This document shows positions 25,480 through 37,213 of a stretch of DNA of 64,000 nt, in pieces. Origin of the DNA: Zelopaecilomyces penicillatus (Eukaryota > Ascomycota > Sordariomycetes > Hypocreales > Pseudodiploosporaceae); NCBI GenBank assembly GCA_005765155.1, contig VCCP01000002.1:5828001-5892000 (forward strand), given 5' to 3'. Positions within the stretch are counted from its first letter, which is position 1; each line of letters begins with the position of its first letter. Both the position numbers and the translations under genes were made by a program. The notes under the pieces were generated by a model. It had not been told where the DNA came from. It did not search any database and worked only from the letters and a program-made list of their open reading frames with translations.

Positions 25480-25499
25480 TAGTAGTAGTAGTAGTAGTA
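25480..25499. repeat. (TAG)6 trinucleotide microsatellite
   Basis: Six TAG units plus TA, running into TACTCCGTC, a one-mismatch form of the dispersed word TACTCCGTA. Confidence 0.8.
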
Positions 25500-26112
25500 C
25501 TCCGTCGAGTCTCTGGGCATTAAATCGTATGCTTACCCGGACTTTCAGCGTTGTCCGACCCGGCGCTCTCGGGAAAAGGTGGATGGATGTGTGCCTGTTC
25601 GCACTGGAACCGCAAACTCGTCCTCGGAGTGGTAAAGACGGGGATGTGCTGACCAATCTCCATCACACCGCGCTGCATGACAATCCATGCGGCCATCAAT
25701 GGCCTTCTTGTTAGCCCCATCCGTCCGCACCTAGGAAGTAGTTCAACCCAGTGCCTCGCAGACAGGGCGAGCAGAGTGCCTTGGTTATTAACCGCTGGAC
25801 GTCCTGCAGACTTCTGTGGGCGTCCAAGTATGATGTGCGGCTGCTGGCGCTGCTGACCGGATGTATGGTTGGTGGCCTCTTCAACCGCGTCTTGCGGGGG
25901 GTTTGCGATTATTTCGGGTGGTGGGTGGAGGAGATGCGTGGTTGGAGGTCAGACAGAGTGAGAGAGAGGCTTGTCGGATGGCCCGGGAACTAAAACAATC
26001 CGCAAACTGCGCGCCGCAGCCTCCGCTGGAGGAACATGGAAGCTCCCATTTCGCATGTTCCCTGGATTTTCCCTCGTCCCAGGCCTACCCGCCCAGATAC
26101 GTGTATTACCTC

Positions 26113-26148
26113 CACTGTACACTCACTGTACACTCACTGTACCCACTG
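26113..26148. repeat. 11-bp tandem repeat, unit CACTGTACACT
   Basis: Two perfect units and a degenerate third lie about 530 bases before the flippase start codon. The position suggests the promoter or leader. Confidence 0.75.
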
Positions 26149-26676
26149 ACCCTGCAGATATCTCGTAGTGGTGCTCGCAGCACTCACAGTAGGTACTTAC
26201 GGGACAGTACACGCCCCAACTCCGTGCTAGCCGTGCAGGCCGTGGTACCAGCCGAGTTTGTTGTATCGCTACGGCCCATAACGTACCCTTTTTTCCCCCT
26301 TCCCGCCTGCTCGCTCGCCTGCCCTCCCCATCTCCAACCCCCCTACAACGCCCCAATTCGAGGCCATCGTCGAACTCGACCACTCGTTCAATCACTCGCT
26401 CGACCTGGTGTTGCTGCTACTGCATCCGCGAGTTCACTACTCCCGGTTCGAACTTGAACAAACTACAGCGCATCGTGTCTGGAGCATCGTGCGTCGTGTT
26501 CCCCCGAGTCTCTAGTCTCGTTTCTCGCCGTGGCCGCGCCCTTCGACTGCGATTCCGACAGCCAGGGCAACTACGACTACCCCGACATTGACTGACTGCG
26601 TACCGACTTTTCCAATCTCGACCTGGCTGGCTTAACGGGGCTGATCGGGCTCTTGCCCGCGAATTCATAAGTCATC

Positions 26677-29600
26677 ATGACCACCGATACCATTTCCGAA
26701 GCGGGTGGCAGCCCTCCCAAAGCTACCTTGACACAGACGCAGAGGGCAAGATGGGCGACCCGGAAGATGACTGTCAAAAGCAGCCGCTCAAAGCGCTTAT
26801 CTCTGATCAACCGGATGCACCACAGGAGAAACGGTTCAAGCGAAAAGGATCCCGCCGCAGGTGCCATGAACAATGGAGCTCTCGACGACCAAGACCCCAA
26901 ACGTGCCGATGATGATGATGGTGACCAGGAGCAGAATCAGATTCAGAACGGCGACGAATCGGATTCTGACGACGGTTCTCAGGACGACAACGGGAACCGC
27001 ACTCTCTTCTTCAATCAGCCTCTCCCTGATGAATTTCTTGAAGATGGGCATCCGATATTCTCGTTTCCACGCAACAAGATCCGAACAGCAAAATACACAC
27101 CTGTTTCATTCATTCCCAAGAACTTGTGGTTTCAGTTCCACAATGTTGCCAATATTTTCTTCCTTTTCTTGATTATTTTAGTTGTGAGTTTGCTCAGGAC
27201 GAGTTTCCTGACACACGATTTCCTGACTCTCGTTCTAGATTTTCCCCATTTTTGGCGGCGTTAATCCCGGCCTAAGTGCCGTGCCTCTCATTTTCATCAT
27301 CATTGTCACCTCTATCAAGGATGCCATTGAGGATTATCGAAGGACTGTATTAGACATGGAACTCAACAACGCTCCTGTCCATCGACTCCGACACTGGACC
27401 AATGTTAATGTTGAGGAGGACAATGTCTCTAGCTGGAGGAAGTTCAAAAAGTCTAACTCGGCCTTCTTCGGTTCTGTGTGGCGTGCCATTCAGAGCATTT
27501 GGTCACCAAAGGCACGGGTTGAGCGTGCTAGACGGAAGGAGCCTCAAGTGGCAGACCAACCCCGTCCTTCTGTAGAGACGATTCGCGCGAGGAAATCCGT
27601 GCGAAATTCACTTGTATCGCCTTTCACCAATCGTGAATCATTGGTATCTGTGAGCGAGCACATTCCCATGACACCGGTTCCGTCCCCCGTGCCCAACTCG
27701 CATATTCGGATCGAACTTCCCGACAGCCAGGAGGCAAAGCGCGCGGCTGCTTTTCAACATATGAAATCCGACATCATCAATTACGAGTGCCCCACGAAGG
27801 GTGCCAGGTTTGAAAAAGATGCATGGAAAAGTCTCGTTGTTGGGGATTTCGTTCGAATTTATAATGACGACGAATTACCTGCCGACATCATCATCCTGTC
27901 TACGTCGGATCCAGACGGTGCATGCTACGTGGAGACAAAGAACTTGGATGGTGAAACCAATCTCAAGGTCCGCCAGGCACTGCACTGTGGACGGTCCATC
28001 AAGCATGCCCGTGATTGTGAACGAGCACAGTTTAGGATTGAGAGCGAGGGCCCGCAGCCAAATCTGTACAAGTACAATGGTGCTCTCAAATGGCAACAGC
28101 ATTTGCCCGGCTTCCCTGACGATGAGCCCGAGGAAATGACTGAGCCAATTACGATTGACAATCTACTGCTTCGAGGATGCAACTTGAGGAACACGGAATG
28201 GATTCTGGGCATTGTCATTTTTACCGGACACGATACCAAGATTATGATGAATGCTGGAATGACACCTAGCAAGCGTGCGAGAATTGCCCGTGAGATGAAC
28301 TTCAACGTCATCTGCAACTTTGGCATCCTTCTTCTTATGTGCTTGCTTGCCGCCATCGTCAATGGAGTCGCATGGGCGAAAACGGATGCCTCTCTACACT
28401 ATTTTGATTTCGAATTAATCGGAGGAAGTGCTGCCATGAGTGGTTTCATCACCTTCTGGGCTGCCATCATTGTGTTCCAGAATTTGGTCCCTATTTCTCT
28501 CTACATCACGTTGGAAATCGTGAGGACTCTTCAGGCCGTTTTCATATTCAGCGATGTGGAGATGTACTATGAGGAGATTGATCAGCCCTGTATACCAAAG
28601 TCGTGGAACATTTCAGATGACGTTGGCCAGATTGAGTACATTTTCTCTGACAAAACTGGCACGCTCACTCAGAACGTCATGGAGTTTAAAAAGGCAAGTA
28701 TCAATGGTCAGCCATATGGAGAGGCCTACACTGAGGCACAAGCTGGCATGCAGAAGCGCTTAGGCATCGATGTGGAAAAAGAGGGCGAGAAAATTCGCGC
28801 TGAAATTGCCGAGGCCAAAGTTCGGGCGGTCCAAGGACTTCGTAAAATACACAACAACCCCTATCTTCATGATGAGGCTCTTACCTTCATTGCTCCTGAC
28901 TTTGTCTCTGACCTAGCTGGTGAGTCAGGACCCGAGCAAAAGGCTGCAAACGAGAATTTCATGCTGGCCTTGGCTCTCTGTCATACAGTTATTGCAGAAA
29001 GAGCCCCCGGCGATCCACCCAAGATGGAATTCAAGGCTCAATCCCCAGATGAAGAGGCTCTTGTTGCCACTGCTCGCGATATGGGCTTCACAGTCCTAGG
29101 CAATAACAGTGATGGCATCCACCTCAACGTCATGGGTGAGGAAAGACATTATCCCATTCTCAACACCATTGAATTCAATTCTACCAGAAAAAGAATGAGC
29201 TCTATTGTTCGAATGCCAGACGGTCGAATCATTCTCTTCTGCAAGGGCGCCGACTCTGTAATTTATGCGCGGTTGAAGCGCGGCGAACAAAAGGAGTTGA
29301 GGAAAGACACAGCGGAGCACCTGGAGATGTTTGCCAGAGAGGGTCTACGTACATTGTGCATTGCTCAAAAGGAGTTGTCCGAGCAAGAGTATAAGAAATG
29401 GAAGAGAGAACATGACAATGCAGCGGCGGCTCTCGAGAATCGAGAGGAGAAGTTGGAAGCTGTTGCTGAACTTATCGAACAGGAGTTGTTCCTGATCGGT
29501 GGTACCGCAATCGAAGATCGACTCCAAGACGGTGTTCCTGATACAATTAGTTTATTGGGCCAAGCCGGCATCAAACTCTGGGTTTTGACTGGCGACAAAG

Positions 29601-31412
29601 TGGAGACTGCCATCAACATTGGATTCTCATGTAATCTACTTAACAACGATATGGAGCTTATTCACATGAAAGTTGATGAAGATGAGTCAGGCGGTATCAG
29701 TGATGACGTCTACGTTGAGATGGCGGAGAAGATTCTCGATGAACATTTACAGACATTTGGCATTACCGGTAGTGATGAAGATCTTGCAAAGGCAAGGAAG
29801 AACCATGAGCCTCCTGCGCCAACCCACGGGTTGGTAATTGATGGATTTACTCTCCGATGGGTGCTCAACGAGAATCTCAAACAAAAGTTCTTGCTTTTGT
29901 GCAAGCAATGCAAATCTGTTCTGTGCTGTCGTGTCAGTCCTGCACAGAAAGCTTCTGTCGTGGCCATGGTCAAGAACGGACTAGATGTTATGACCCTGTC
30001 CATCGGAGACGGAGCCAACGACGTAGCGATGATTCAAGAGGCCGATGTTGGAGTTGGCATTGCCGGCGTCGAGGGTCGACAGGCTGCCATGTCTTCAGAT
30101 TACGCCATTGCTCAATTCCGATTCCTTGACAGACTGTTGTTGGTGCATGGCCGTTGGTCCTACCGACGTTTGGCGGAGAGCATCAGCAACTTCTTCTACA
30201 AGAACATGGTGTGGACCTTTGCTATCTTCTGGTTTGAGATTTTCTGCGACTTTGACATCACCTACCTTTTCGACTACACCTACATTCTAATGTTTAACCT
30301 GTTCTTCACCTCCATACCCGTCGGCATCATGGGTGTCCTGGACCAAGATGTGTCGGATAAGGTTTCTCTGGCTGTGCCGGAATTGTATCGTCGTGGCATT
30401 GAGCGGTTGGAGTGGACCCAGCGCAAGTTCTGGTAAGTTTTCCTCTTCTCATCATCTAGTTTCATACCATACAGGTGTAATCTTCCAGGCAAAGAAACCA
30501 CTAACATGACAAACCCACAGGTTCTATATGATTGATGGTGTCTACCAGTCCGTGATGGTCTTCTTCATTCCTTACCTTCTGTTTATTCAGGGCCGACCTA
30601 TTACCTTTTCAGGGTTAAATATTGAGGATCGAGTTCGCCTCGGAGCCTACATCGCCCACCCCGCTGTTTTGACCATCAATGGCTACATCTTGATTAACAC
30701 CTATCGCTGGGATTGGCTCATGCTACTCATTGTTGTTGTTAGTGACATTTCCGTCTTCTTTTGGACTGGGGTCTACACATCATTCACTTCTGCGGAATTC
30801 TTCTACCAAGCTGCGTCACAAGTGTACCGTGAAGCCACTTTCTGGGCGGTCTTCTTTATTGTACCTGTTATTTGCTTGTTCCCTAGATTTGCTATCAAAT
30901 CATTGCAAAAGGTGTATTGGCCATATGATGTGGACATTATCCGGGAACAAGAAAGAATGGGCATGTTTGACCATCTGACGGTCAAAGCTCCAGAGAGCCC
31001 CAGTGCAGAGAACGAAAAGATGCACAAATCTCTGAGTAGCTCGAGAAAGTCGAAACATACACAATACGCCAGCGTTGACGAGGACCTGCGGCCGATATAC
31101 CCACCCTCAACGGTGACTCGCTCGAACACCCACAACCATCGCAGTCCTAACGGTAGTGATGGCACTAATTATACGGGTCACCGCTTCTCTCTTGAGGTTC
31201 CGGTGCCCAGTCGGCCCTCAATGGATCGACCGCGGCCATCATACGATCGTATGCGAGCGTCCATGGATCGTATGCGTTACAGCTACGAAGCCAGCAACGA
31301 CTTTACATCTGCTGCACGGCTGTCTCGCATCGAGTCGACTCAATCCCAGGCTGTTGGGGGACTCAGGTCTAGACTGCGTGGGCTGTCATTGACCAAGAGT
31401 GCTAATATCTAG
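26677..31412 (+). CDS. dnf1: P4-type ATPase, Dnf-class phospholipid flippase
   Basis: Moves phospholipids from the outer to the cytosolic leaflet of plasma-membrane and late secretory membranes, normally with a Cdc50/Lem3 subunit that is not encoded here. It supports polarity and endocytosis at hyphal tips. Exons 26677-27183, 27239-30432 and 30521-31412 give 1530 residues (yeast Dnf1 1571). Intron 1 is only 55 bp. The N-terminus is hydrophilic and acidic. TM1-2 span the first junction (IIL V|IFPIFGG). Actuator DGET lies at 406-409, phosphorylation site DKTGT from Asp640, a KGAD nucleotide-binding motif follows, and hinge GDGANDV starts at 1092. Six C-terminal membrane segments cross the third exon, and a Ser/Arg-rich tail follows with PSMDRPRPSYDRMRASMDR-like repeats. 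Dnf rather than Drs2 assignment rests on the LFFNQPLP and IKDAIEDYRRT surroundings. Confidence 0.96.
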
Positions 31413-32454
31413 AGGCGATCAGGCCGTGGCTCATGAAGAAACGTCAGGACTATTCCTTGTATATTACATCATGACTGTGGGCCCTCCGTCTTTTGGCTTC
31501 TTGAACCCCCTGATTTGCAGCCTTTTGTTTTTTTGATATCTCCTTATCCGCATTGGTCCCGCATGCTTTTGACGATTTGCATGATCGATCTATGAGTTGC
31601 TAGACTCTACCGATAATGACATCCACACACACACACACACCCGGACTTCACAACCGCCATGTACCTAACACGCACAAATTGGACCAACAGGTCACACTAG
31701 AGAAAAGAATGGAGATGGAGGGGCGTTGTTATCAGGCTCTCTTGTTGAGGAGAGTTGTGAATTTTGCAAGGCGTTATGAAAGGCATCGGAGAATAGGGTT
31801 TTTTCTTCTTTTCATTGTTGTATGCTTTCGGCCGGTGATACACTTTTGTTGTTCTTTTGCATTCTAGAGCTGGGAAGCGGCTGAGCCACTCACTGAGAGT
31901 TTTTTCTTTTTCTTTTTCTTTTATCATCACGGTGTGCTGGGAACAATGGGGGTATGAGAGAGGTAGAGATAGTGAGAGAGTGGAAATGATGTGACAAAAG
32001 AAGAAGATTGTTGAAGTGGAGCTGGGGAAGAGGAGGCTGTAGTGAGGTTGTAGTCTGGATATGGTTGTACATGAAAGCATCTTAGCCACCTGTTCTTGGA
32101 GAAGCAATCAGAGAATATTTCATTCATTTGAGTGTCGGCCCAAAAAACCAAACTCTTGCGTATAATGAGAGTTTAGATATTTTATCCATCACATCTGGCC
32201 GTGTGAAATATTCTGGCAAGCCTGGCTAGGGTGATTAATCAATCAGCCCCACACAAGCTCCAAGCCCCACTACAACCCCTGAGCAGACGGAATCTTGACA
32301 TGTCCAACATCCACCCGACAAAGCCTCCAAAGGTCAATCTTGACTACATACGGCTGACTGGTGCATTCCGGGAAGCTGCAATACTTAAACAGAGTCAAGG
32401 AAGGACCTGGAATTGAGTGCTTCTGCACCAGGCTCGCCTTTTTTCTTGCAGACA
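31413..32454. other. Intergenic region between flippase and msc7
   Basis: Contains the flippase 3' region, a (CA)8 microsatellite at 31624-31640, a CT-rich tract near 31900-31925 and the msc7 promoter. No gene was seen. Confidence 0.55.
31624..31640. repeat. (CA)8 microsatellite
   Basis: A short perfect CA repeat in the 3' flank of the flippase gene. Confidence 0.7.
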
Positions 32455-34451
32455 ATGGAGGGTTCAGTGAGCGGGTTGCTCTCGCATGGCCGTTGCCTGA
32501 GTGGGGCTTTGACATCGCGATTTGACGTCTCGTATGTTTTTTATTCTTTGATACCTTGCGTTTATCCTGGAGTATTGCTTGTTGTTTGATGGGGAATTGT
32601 CTATTCTGGCTTTGCAAGCAATCTTCTTTCCCTCCGCCATCCATATCGAGCATCCATTTGCTAATTGCAACGGTTAACCACAGGTCATCGGGTCTTCAAG
32701 CTGCAATCGGCCTCCTTGCCGCCGTCACATGCGCCTTAATAATTCGCTATGCTCATCTTTCAGCCATGGCAGCCGCTTCAGGCCGCCCGCGACTCTACAC
32801 CGTTCCCCCACCCAAGATACCCGAGCCTGGGACGTCTTCAACGACAACGAAGCAGCCGGGCCTCAAGTCCCCCGGGGGCTCGGCGATCCAGTGCCACGCC
32901 CCGGCTACAGGCCAGTTCCTCGGCCTTGTGAACCCGACGACGGCGGATGGCATCGATCGCTGCGTGGCCACTGCCGCAGAAGCCCAGAAGGGCTGGGCGC
33001 AGACGAGTTTCGCGGAGCGTAAGGCCGTGCTGCGCTCGCTGCTGCAGCATGTGCTGGACAACGCCGAGCAGATCTGTCGGGTGGCGGGCCTGGATAGCGG
33101 CAAGACCATGGTGGACGCGCAGCTTGGCGAGATTCTCGTGACGGTAGAGAAGATCCAGTGGACGCTGTCGCATGGAGAGAAGGCGCTGCGACCTTCCCGG
33201 CGGCCGACGAATCTGCTCATGGCGTACAAGCGCAACACGGTACACTACGAACCCCTAGGTGTTGTGGCCGCGCTCGTCAGTTGGAACTACCCTTTCCACA
33301 ACATGATCGGACCCATCATTAGTGCCCTCTTTTCCGGAAATGCCATCGTTGTCAAAGTCTCAGAGCAGACAGCTTGGTCAAACGCATACTTTACCAGTAT
33401 CGCGCGCGGAGCTCTGGCTGCCCATGGACACGACCCCCAGCTTGTCCAGACCATTGCCTGCTGGCCCCAGACAGCCGGACATCTGACCTCGCACCCGGGC
33501 ATCAGCCATGTCACTTTCATCGGTTCCCAGAGCGTCGCCCACCACGTTGCCGCCAGCGCTGCCAAAAGCCTGACCCCTGTGGTTGCTGAGCTCGGCGGCA
33601 AGGATCCCTTCATTGTTCTCGAATCAGCTGCCGGAGGTCTGCCACGTATTGTTGATATTATTCTAAGAGGAACCTTCCAAGCCGCAGGCCAGAACTGCAT
33701 CGGTATTGAGCGCGTCATCTCCTCGGGCCACGCCTATGACAAGCTTGTCGAACTCCTCGAGCCCCGTGTCAAGGCCCTGCGTCTGGGCCCAGAAGCCGAC
33801 GTTGGCGGCATGATCTCTGACGCCTCCTTTTCCCGTCTTGAAGAGGTCATCGATGAGGCCATCTCCCAGGGTGCCCGCCTCCTCGCTGGCGGCAAACGTT
33901 ACAATCATCCCGACTACCCTTTAGGCTACTATTTCCAACCAACTCTGCTTGTCGATGTCACCACAGACATGCGCATCGCCCAGCAGGAATGCTTTGCCCC
34001 GGTCCTCACCCTCCTCCGTGCCAAGTCCTCCTCTGCCGCAGACATGCTCGCCATCGCAAATGCTCCCAACTTCGGCCTCGGCGCCTCCGTCCACGGTTCT
34101 GAACGCGACCCTGCCATGCAGCCCATCGTCCGCGGTCTCAAAGCTGGCATGGTTGCCATTAACGACTTTGCCGCCTTTTACGCCGTCCAGCTCCCCTTTG
34201 GTGGTGTCGGTGGCTCTGGCTATGGCCGCTTTGCCGGTGAGGAGGGCCTTCGCGGCCTCTGTAATCTCAAGAGCATCTGTGAGGATCGCCTTGGCTGGCT
34301 AGGAATCCGCACCTCCATACCGCCGGCCGTTCAGTACCCCGTTGCTAGTCAGGATAGAAGCTGGTGCTTTACTCAGGGTGTTGTTGAGGTTGGCTACGGG
34401 CAACCACCGAGGAAGATTGCAGGATTGACCAGGATGATGAAAAATATGTAG
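32455..34451 (+). CDS. msc7: Msc7-like membrane-anchored aldehyde dehydrogenase
   Basis: Homologue of yeast Msc7 (meiotic sister-chromatid recombination 7), an ER-associated ALDH-superfamily protein whose substrate is unknown. I model two exons, 32455-32531 and 32684-34451, for 614 residues (yeast 644). The 152-bp intron has a GTATGT donor, a CTAAT branch site and a CCACAG acceptor, and the joined frame is open. An unspliced reading from ATG 32589 is possible but gives an unusual leader. A hydrophobic anchor at about residues 30-48 (GLQAAIGLLAAVTCALIIRY) precedes the ALDH domain. The domain keeps the general base Glu328 in VVAELGGKDP and the nucleophile Cys364 in GQNCIG, 36 residues apart as usual, plus GVVAALVSWNYPFHN and LPFGGVGGSGYGRFAG. 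It therefore looks catalytically competent. Family assignment is firm; exon 1 is moderately sure. Confidence 0.9.
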
Positions 34452-34973
34452 CTGAGCCATGGCTTGTCTTTACTGGTCTGCATGGTAATACTAGGAATGC
34501 CATGTATGATCTGTTACATATGCCTTGTTAAATAAACAGCGTTGATGCTTTGTTTATGTTCCCAACATGAATTAAAGAATACCAACACCCCAAAACTAAA
34601 GTCAACTAACGCATCCACATCTACCCCTAAGCAGTTGTGGCTATCAATGTTTACAAGGAGCAAAAGAGTAAATGCTTATACTATCCCCATTTTCTCGACA
34701 CTAGAACATCAAAAAGGCACTTACCATTTTGATACAAGTATGCACTTGTGTCTCTGGGCAACCAACACCGGAAGTGTATGTCAATTTTGACTACTTGTTG
34801 ATCAGACTATTTAAAACCAATCCCAAGTGTACTTATTCCTCTGCAAACATTCCCCTGCTATCTAAGTTGATGGCCATGTACTGCGTCAAATCCAGACCGG
34901 ACTGTATCTAGATCTGCGATAGATACGCAAAGCTCACAGTAACCCATAAAGCAAAGAAGATCTAAACCACCAC
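34452..34973. other. Convergent spacer
   Basis: 3' flanks of msc7 (+) and the helicase gene (-). AT-rich, with no other feature recognised. Confidence 0.6.
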
Positions 34974-36975
34974 CTACCAAGCACTCGAGGTATTTTCAAC
35001 TGCACCCCAGCCGCCCGAGGCTTTGGTAGTCTGGATGACGCCAGTATCACAGCTCTCATTTGCTGGAGTACTGCCCCAGGCACCACCAGAATCCGCACCG
35101 GCCGCATTTTCCGTGCCCCATGCCTCACCAGACTCACCCCCACCAGCTCCTCCCGTCTCATTGGGATCATAATCTGACTCTGTTTCAAATTTCAGGTTTT
35201 TGCCATCTGCACAGCCCTCGGGGATATAGACCTGCAAGAATTCTGGAATCTTTTGATTTGTTTCCAGAAGTGTTCGAGTGAGCACACTTGCGATCGGTTC
35301 ATCACGTTCGGTATAGAACGAGGTTGCAACACCGCGATGTCCAATTCGGCCGGTTCGTCCTAGATACATGTTAGCATTAAGTTTTTGGGATGTAGAAATG
35401 AAACCACAATACCAATTCGGTGCACATATTCTTCGATACCTCCATGATCCATTGAGGGCAAGTCATAATTGATGACGTGCATTACATTTCGAACATCAAT
35501 GCCTCGGGCTGTAACCCCTGTGGCAATTAGAATGGGAGCTTTACCAGAGCGGAAAGTCCGCATCGCTGCCTCACGTTCCTCTTGACTGCGATCACTGTGG
35601 ATAGATGTGATCGGGAGACCCATGTTGTACAGGTAGTCATCTAAGGTGTCTGCAGTCTGGCGACTGTTGACAAAAATGATGGTACGAATACCATGCATTT
35701 CCTCTAGGAGAACGAGAAGAGCCTCGTTCTTTGTGATCCCTGTCGAGATCTCTATGACGATCTGTCTAATGTTTTGGGTGGTGCTTCCAGCACGACCTAC
35801 CCGAAACCGAACGTGCGAGGAAGACAAATGCTCCTTCGCTAACGCACGAGCAGCTACCGGAAAGGTCGCTGAGAACAGCCCGAATTTGACGTTTCCTACA
35901 TCCTGCTCTGCAGAGTAGTAAATACCATTAGCTTTTGAAAACAATGAAGGATTTCCAATATCTTACCCCCTCCAGAAAGAATCGGTCGCAGTTCTTCTTC
36001 CCAGTCAGCGCCAAGCATCTCATCAGCTTCGTCGATGACAACGTATTTCAGACGGCGGAGAGTAAGAACATTTGGGCGGCCGATGAAGTCACCCAAGCGC
36101 CCTGGAGTTCCTATCAAGACGTCGCAGCCTTTCTTTAGAAGTTCAGCTTGAGTTTTAACGGGGACTCCCCCATATACCACACAAGGTCGAAGCATAGTTC
36201 TGTAGCAGAACTTCCGAGCTTCATTAAAAATCTGCACGGCAAGCTCCCGGGTGGGAACTACAATAAGAACCAAAGGTTCTGCCGTGACACCGTACTCTAA
36301 ACTGTCATACGATGCAGGATTTGGGCGGGGAGCCGCCAGTTTCTTCGCTTTGCCCATCAGCCGACTGAGGATCGGTATCAGGTAAGCGGCCGTCTTTCCG
36401 GATCCTAAAAAGAGATGAGATGATGATAATAAGGTCCCAAATCAATCTTCACTTACCAGTCTGTGCTATTCCAACGACATCATATCCCTGTAGGATAGAT
36501 GGGATAGTGTATTTCTGGATGGGTGTCGGGTTATCGTACCCACAAAGCGTTACGCTTTCGAGCATTGTAGGATGTAGCCCGGCATCTCTGAAAGAGTTGA
36601 TTGGGGCAATCCTGACAGGCCCCTCTTGGCTGACCTCTATTTGGTCGATTCTGTCATAAAATTAGTAGGGGTAAAGAGGTGAGCGGTGTTGCTAATGACC
36701 TACGTCATGAAGTCGAGGCCGGTACGTTCATGTCGTGTCTCAGGCTCCCCGAATAACTCTAGTTCAAGCTCGGGATATTTAGGTCCCACGTCACCGAAAT
36801 CATCCTTCCACTCATAGATTTGGGCATTTCCATCCCAATCCTGCGTGGAGACACCGGCTTCCGCGGCAGTGTAGTCGTCTGCCTTGGGCTGGGCCCAGCC
36901 AGAAATAACATTGCTTTTCTTGGCAGCAGCCGGAACCCCGTCAAGGTTTCCACTGCATTCAGAGGATTGCTTCAT
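34974..36975 (-). CDS. DEAD-box RNA helicase, Ded1/Vasa-like
   Basis: ATP-dependent RNA unwinding enzyme of the Ded1/DDX3/Vasa branch. A role in translation initiation or RNA granules is inferred. Five exons, 36975-36704, 36650-36457, 36404-35967, 35907-35413 and 35359-34974, join in frame to 594 residues. The Q motif is GYDNPTPIQKYTIPSILQG. Walker A GSGKT is at 156-160 and split by intron 2. PTREL starts at 206 and TPGR at 255. DEAD is at 280-283, SAT at 314-316 and HRIGRTGR at 464-471, split by intron 4. The N-terminus is Trp/Asp-rich (ISGWAQPKADDYTAAEAG). The C-terminus is Gly/Trp-rich (GGAWGS, GGWGAV) and lacks RGG boxes, unlike classical Ded1, so this may be a paralogue. Upstream DNA shows further splice signals suggesting a spliced 5' leader. 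Confidence 0.93.
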
Positions 36976-37175
36976 CCTGGATTGATCCGTTCTGGGTACA
37001 GATTAGTACAGGTAAATGGAAGGTGATGTTGATGTGAAGAGCGAATGAAACTTGAAAGTACAGGCAAAAGAGAGAATAGAACTGATACCAATGAAGAATG
37101 GCACAAAAGGGCAATTTTGGAGCGAGTGTAGTGATTCGACACCCGATCTTGATGAGAATTGGAAACATAGATGAA

Positions 37176-37213
<38 letters not shown>

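Larger units (their letters stand above)
21854..26676. other. Long divergent intergenic region
   Basis: 4.8 kb between the CANIN-like gene (-) and the flippase gene (+). No coding exon is supported. It holds two TACGGAGTAC words (22017-22026, 25210-25219), a TACCTAAGGTA word (23890-23900), a (TAG)6 microsatellite (25480-25499) and an 11-bp tandem repeat (26113-26148). The region from about 26280 to 26676 is C/T-rich and is probably the flippase leader. Confidence 0.55.
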
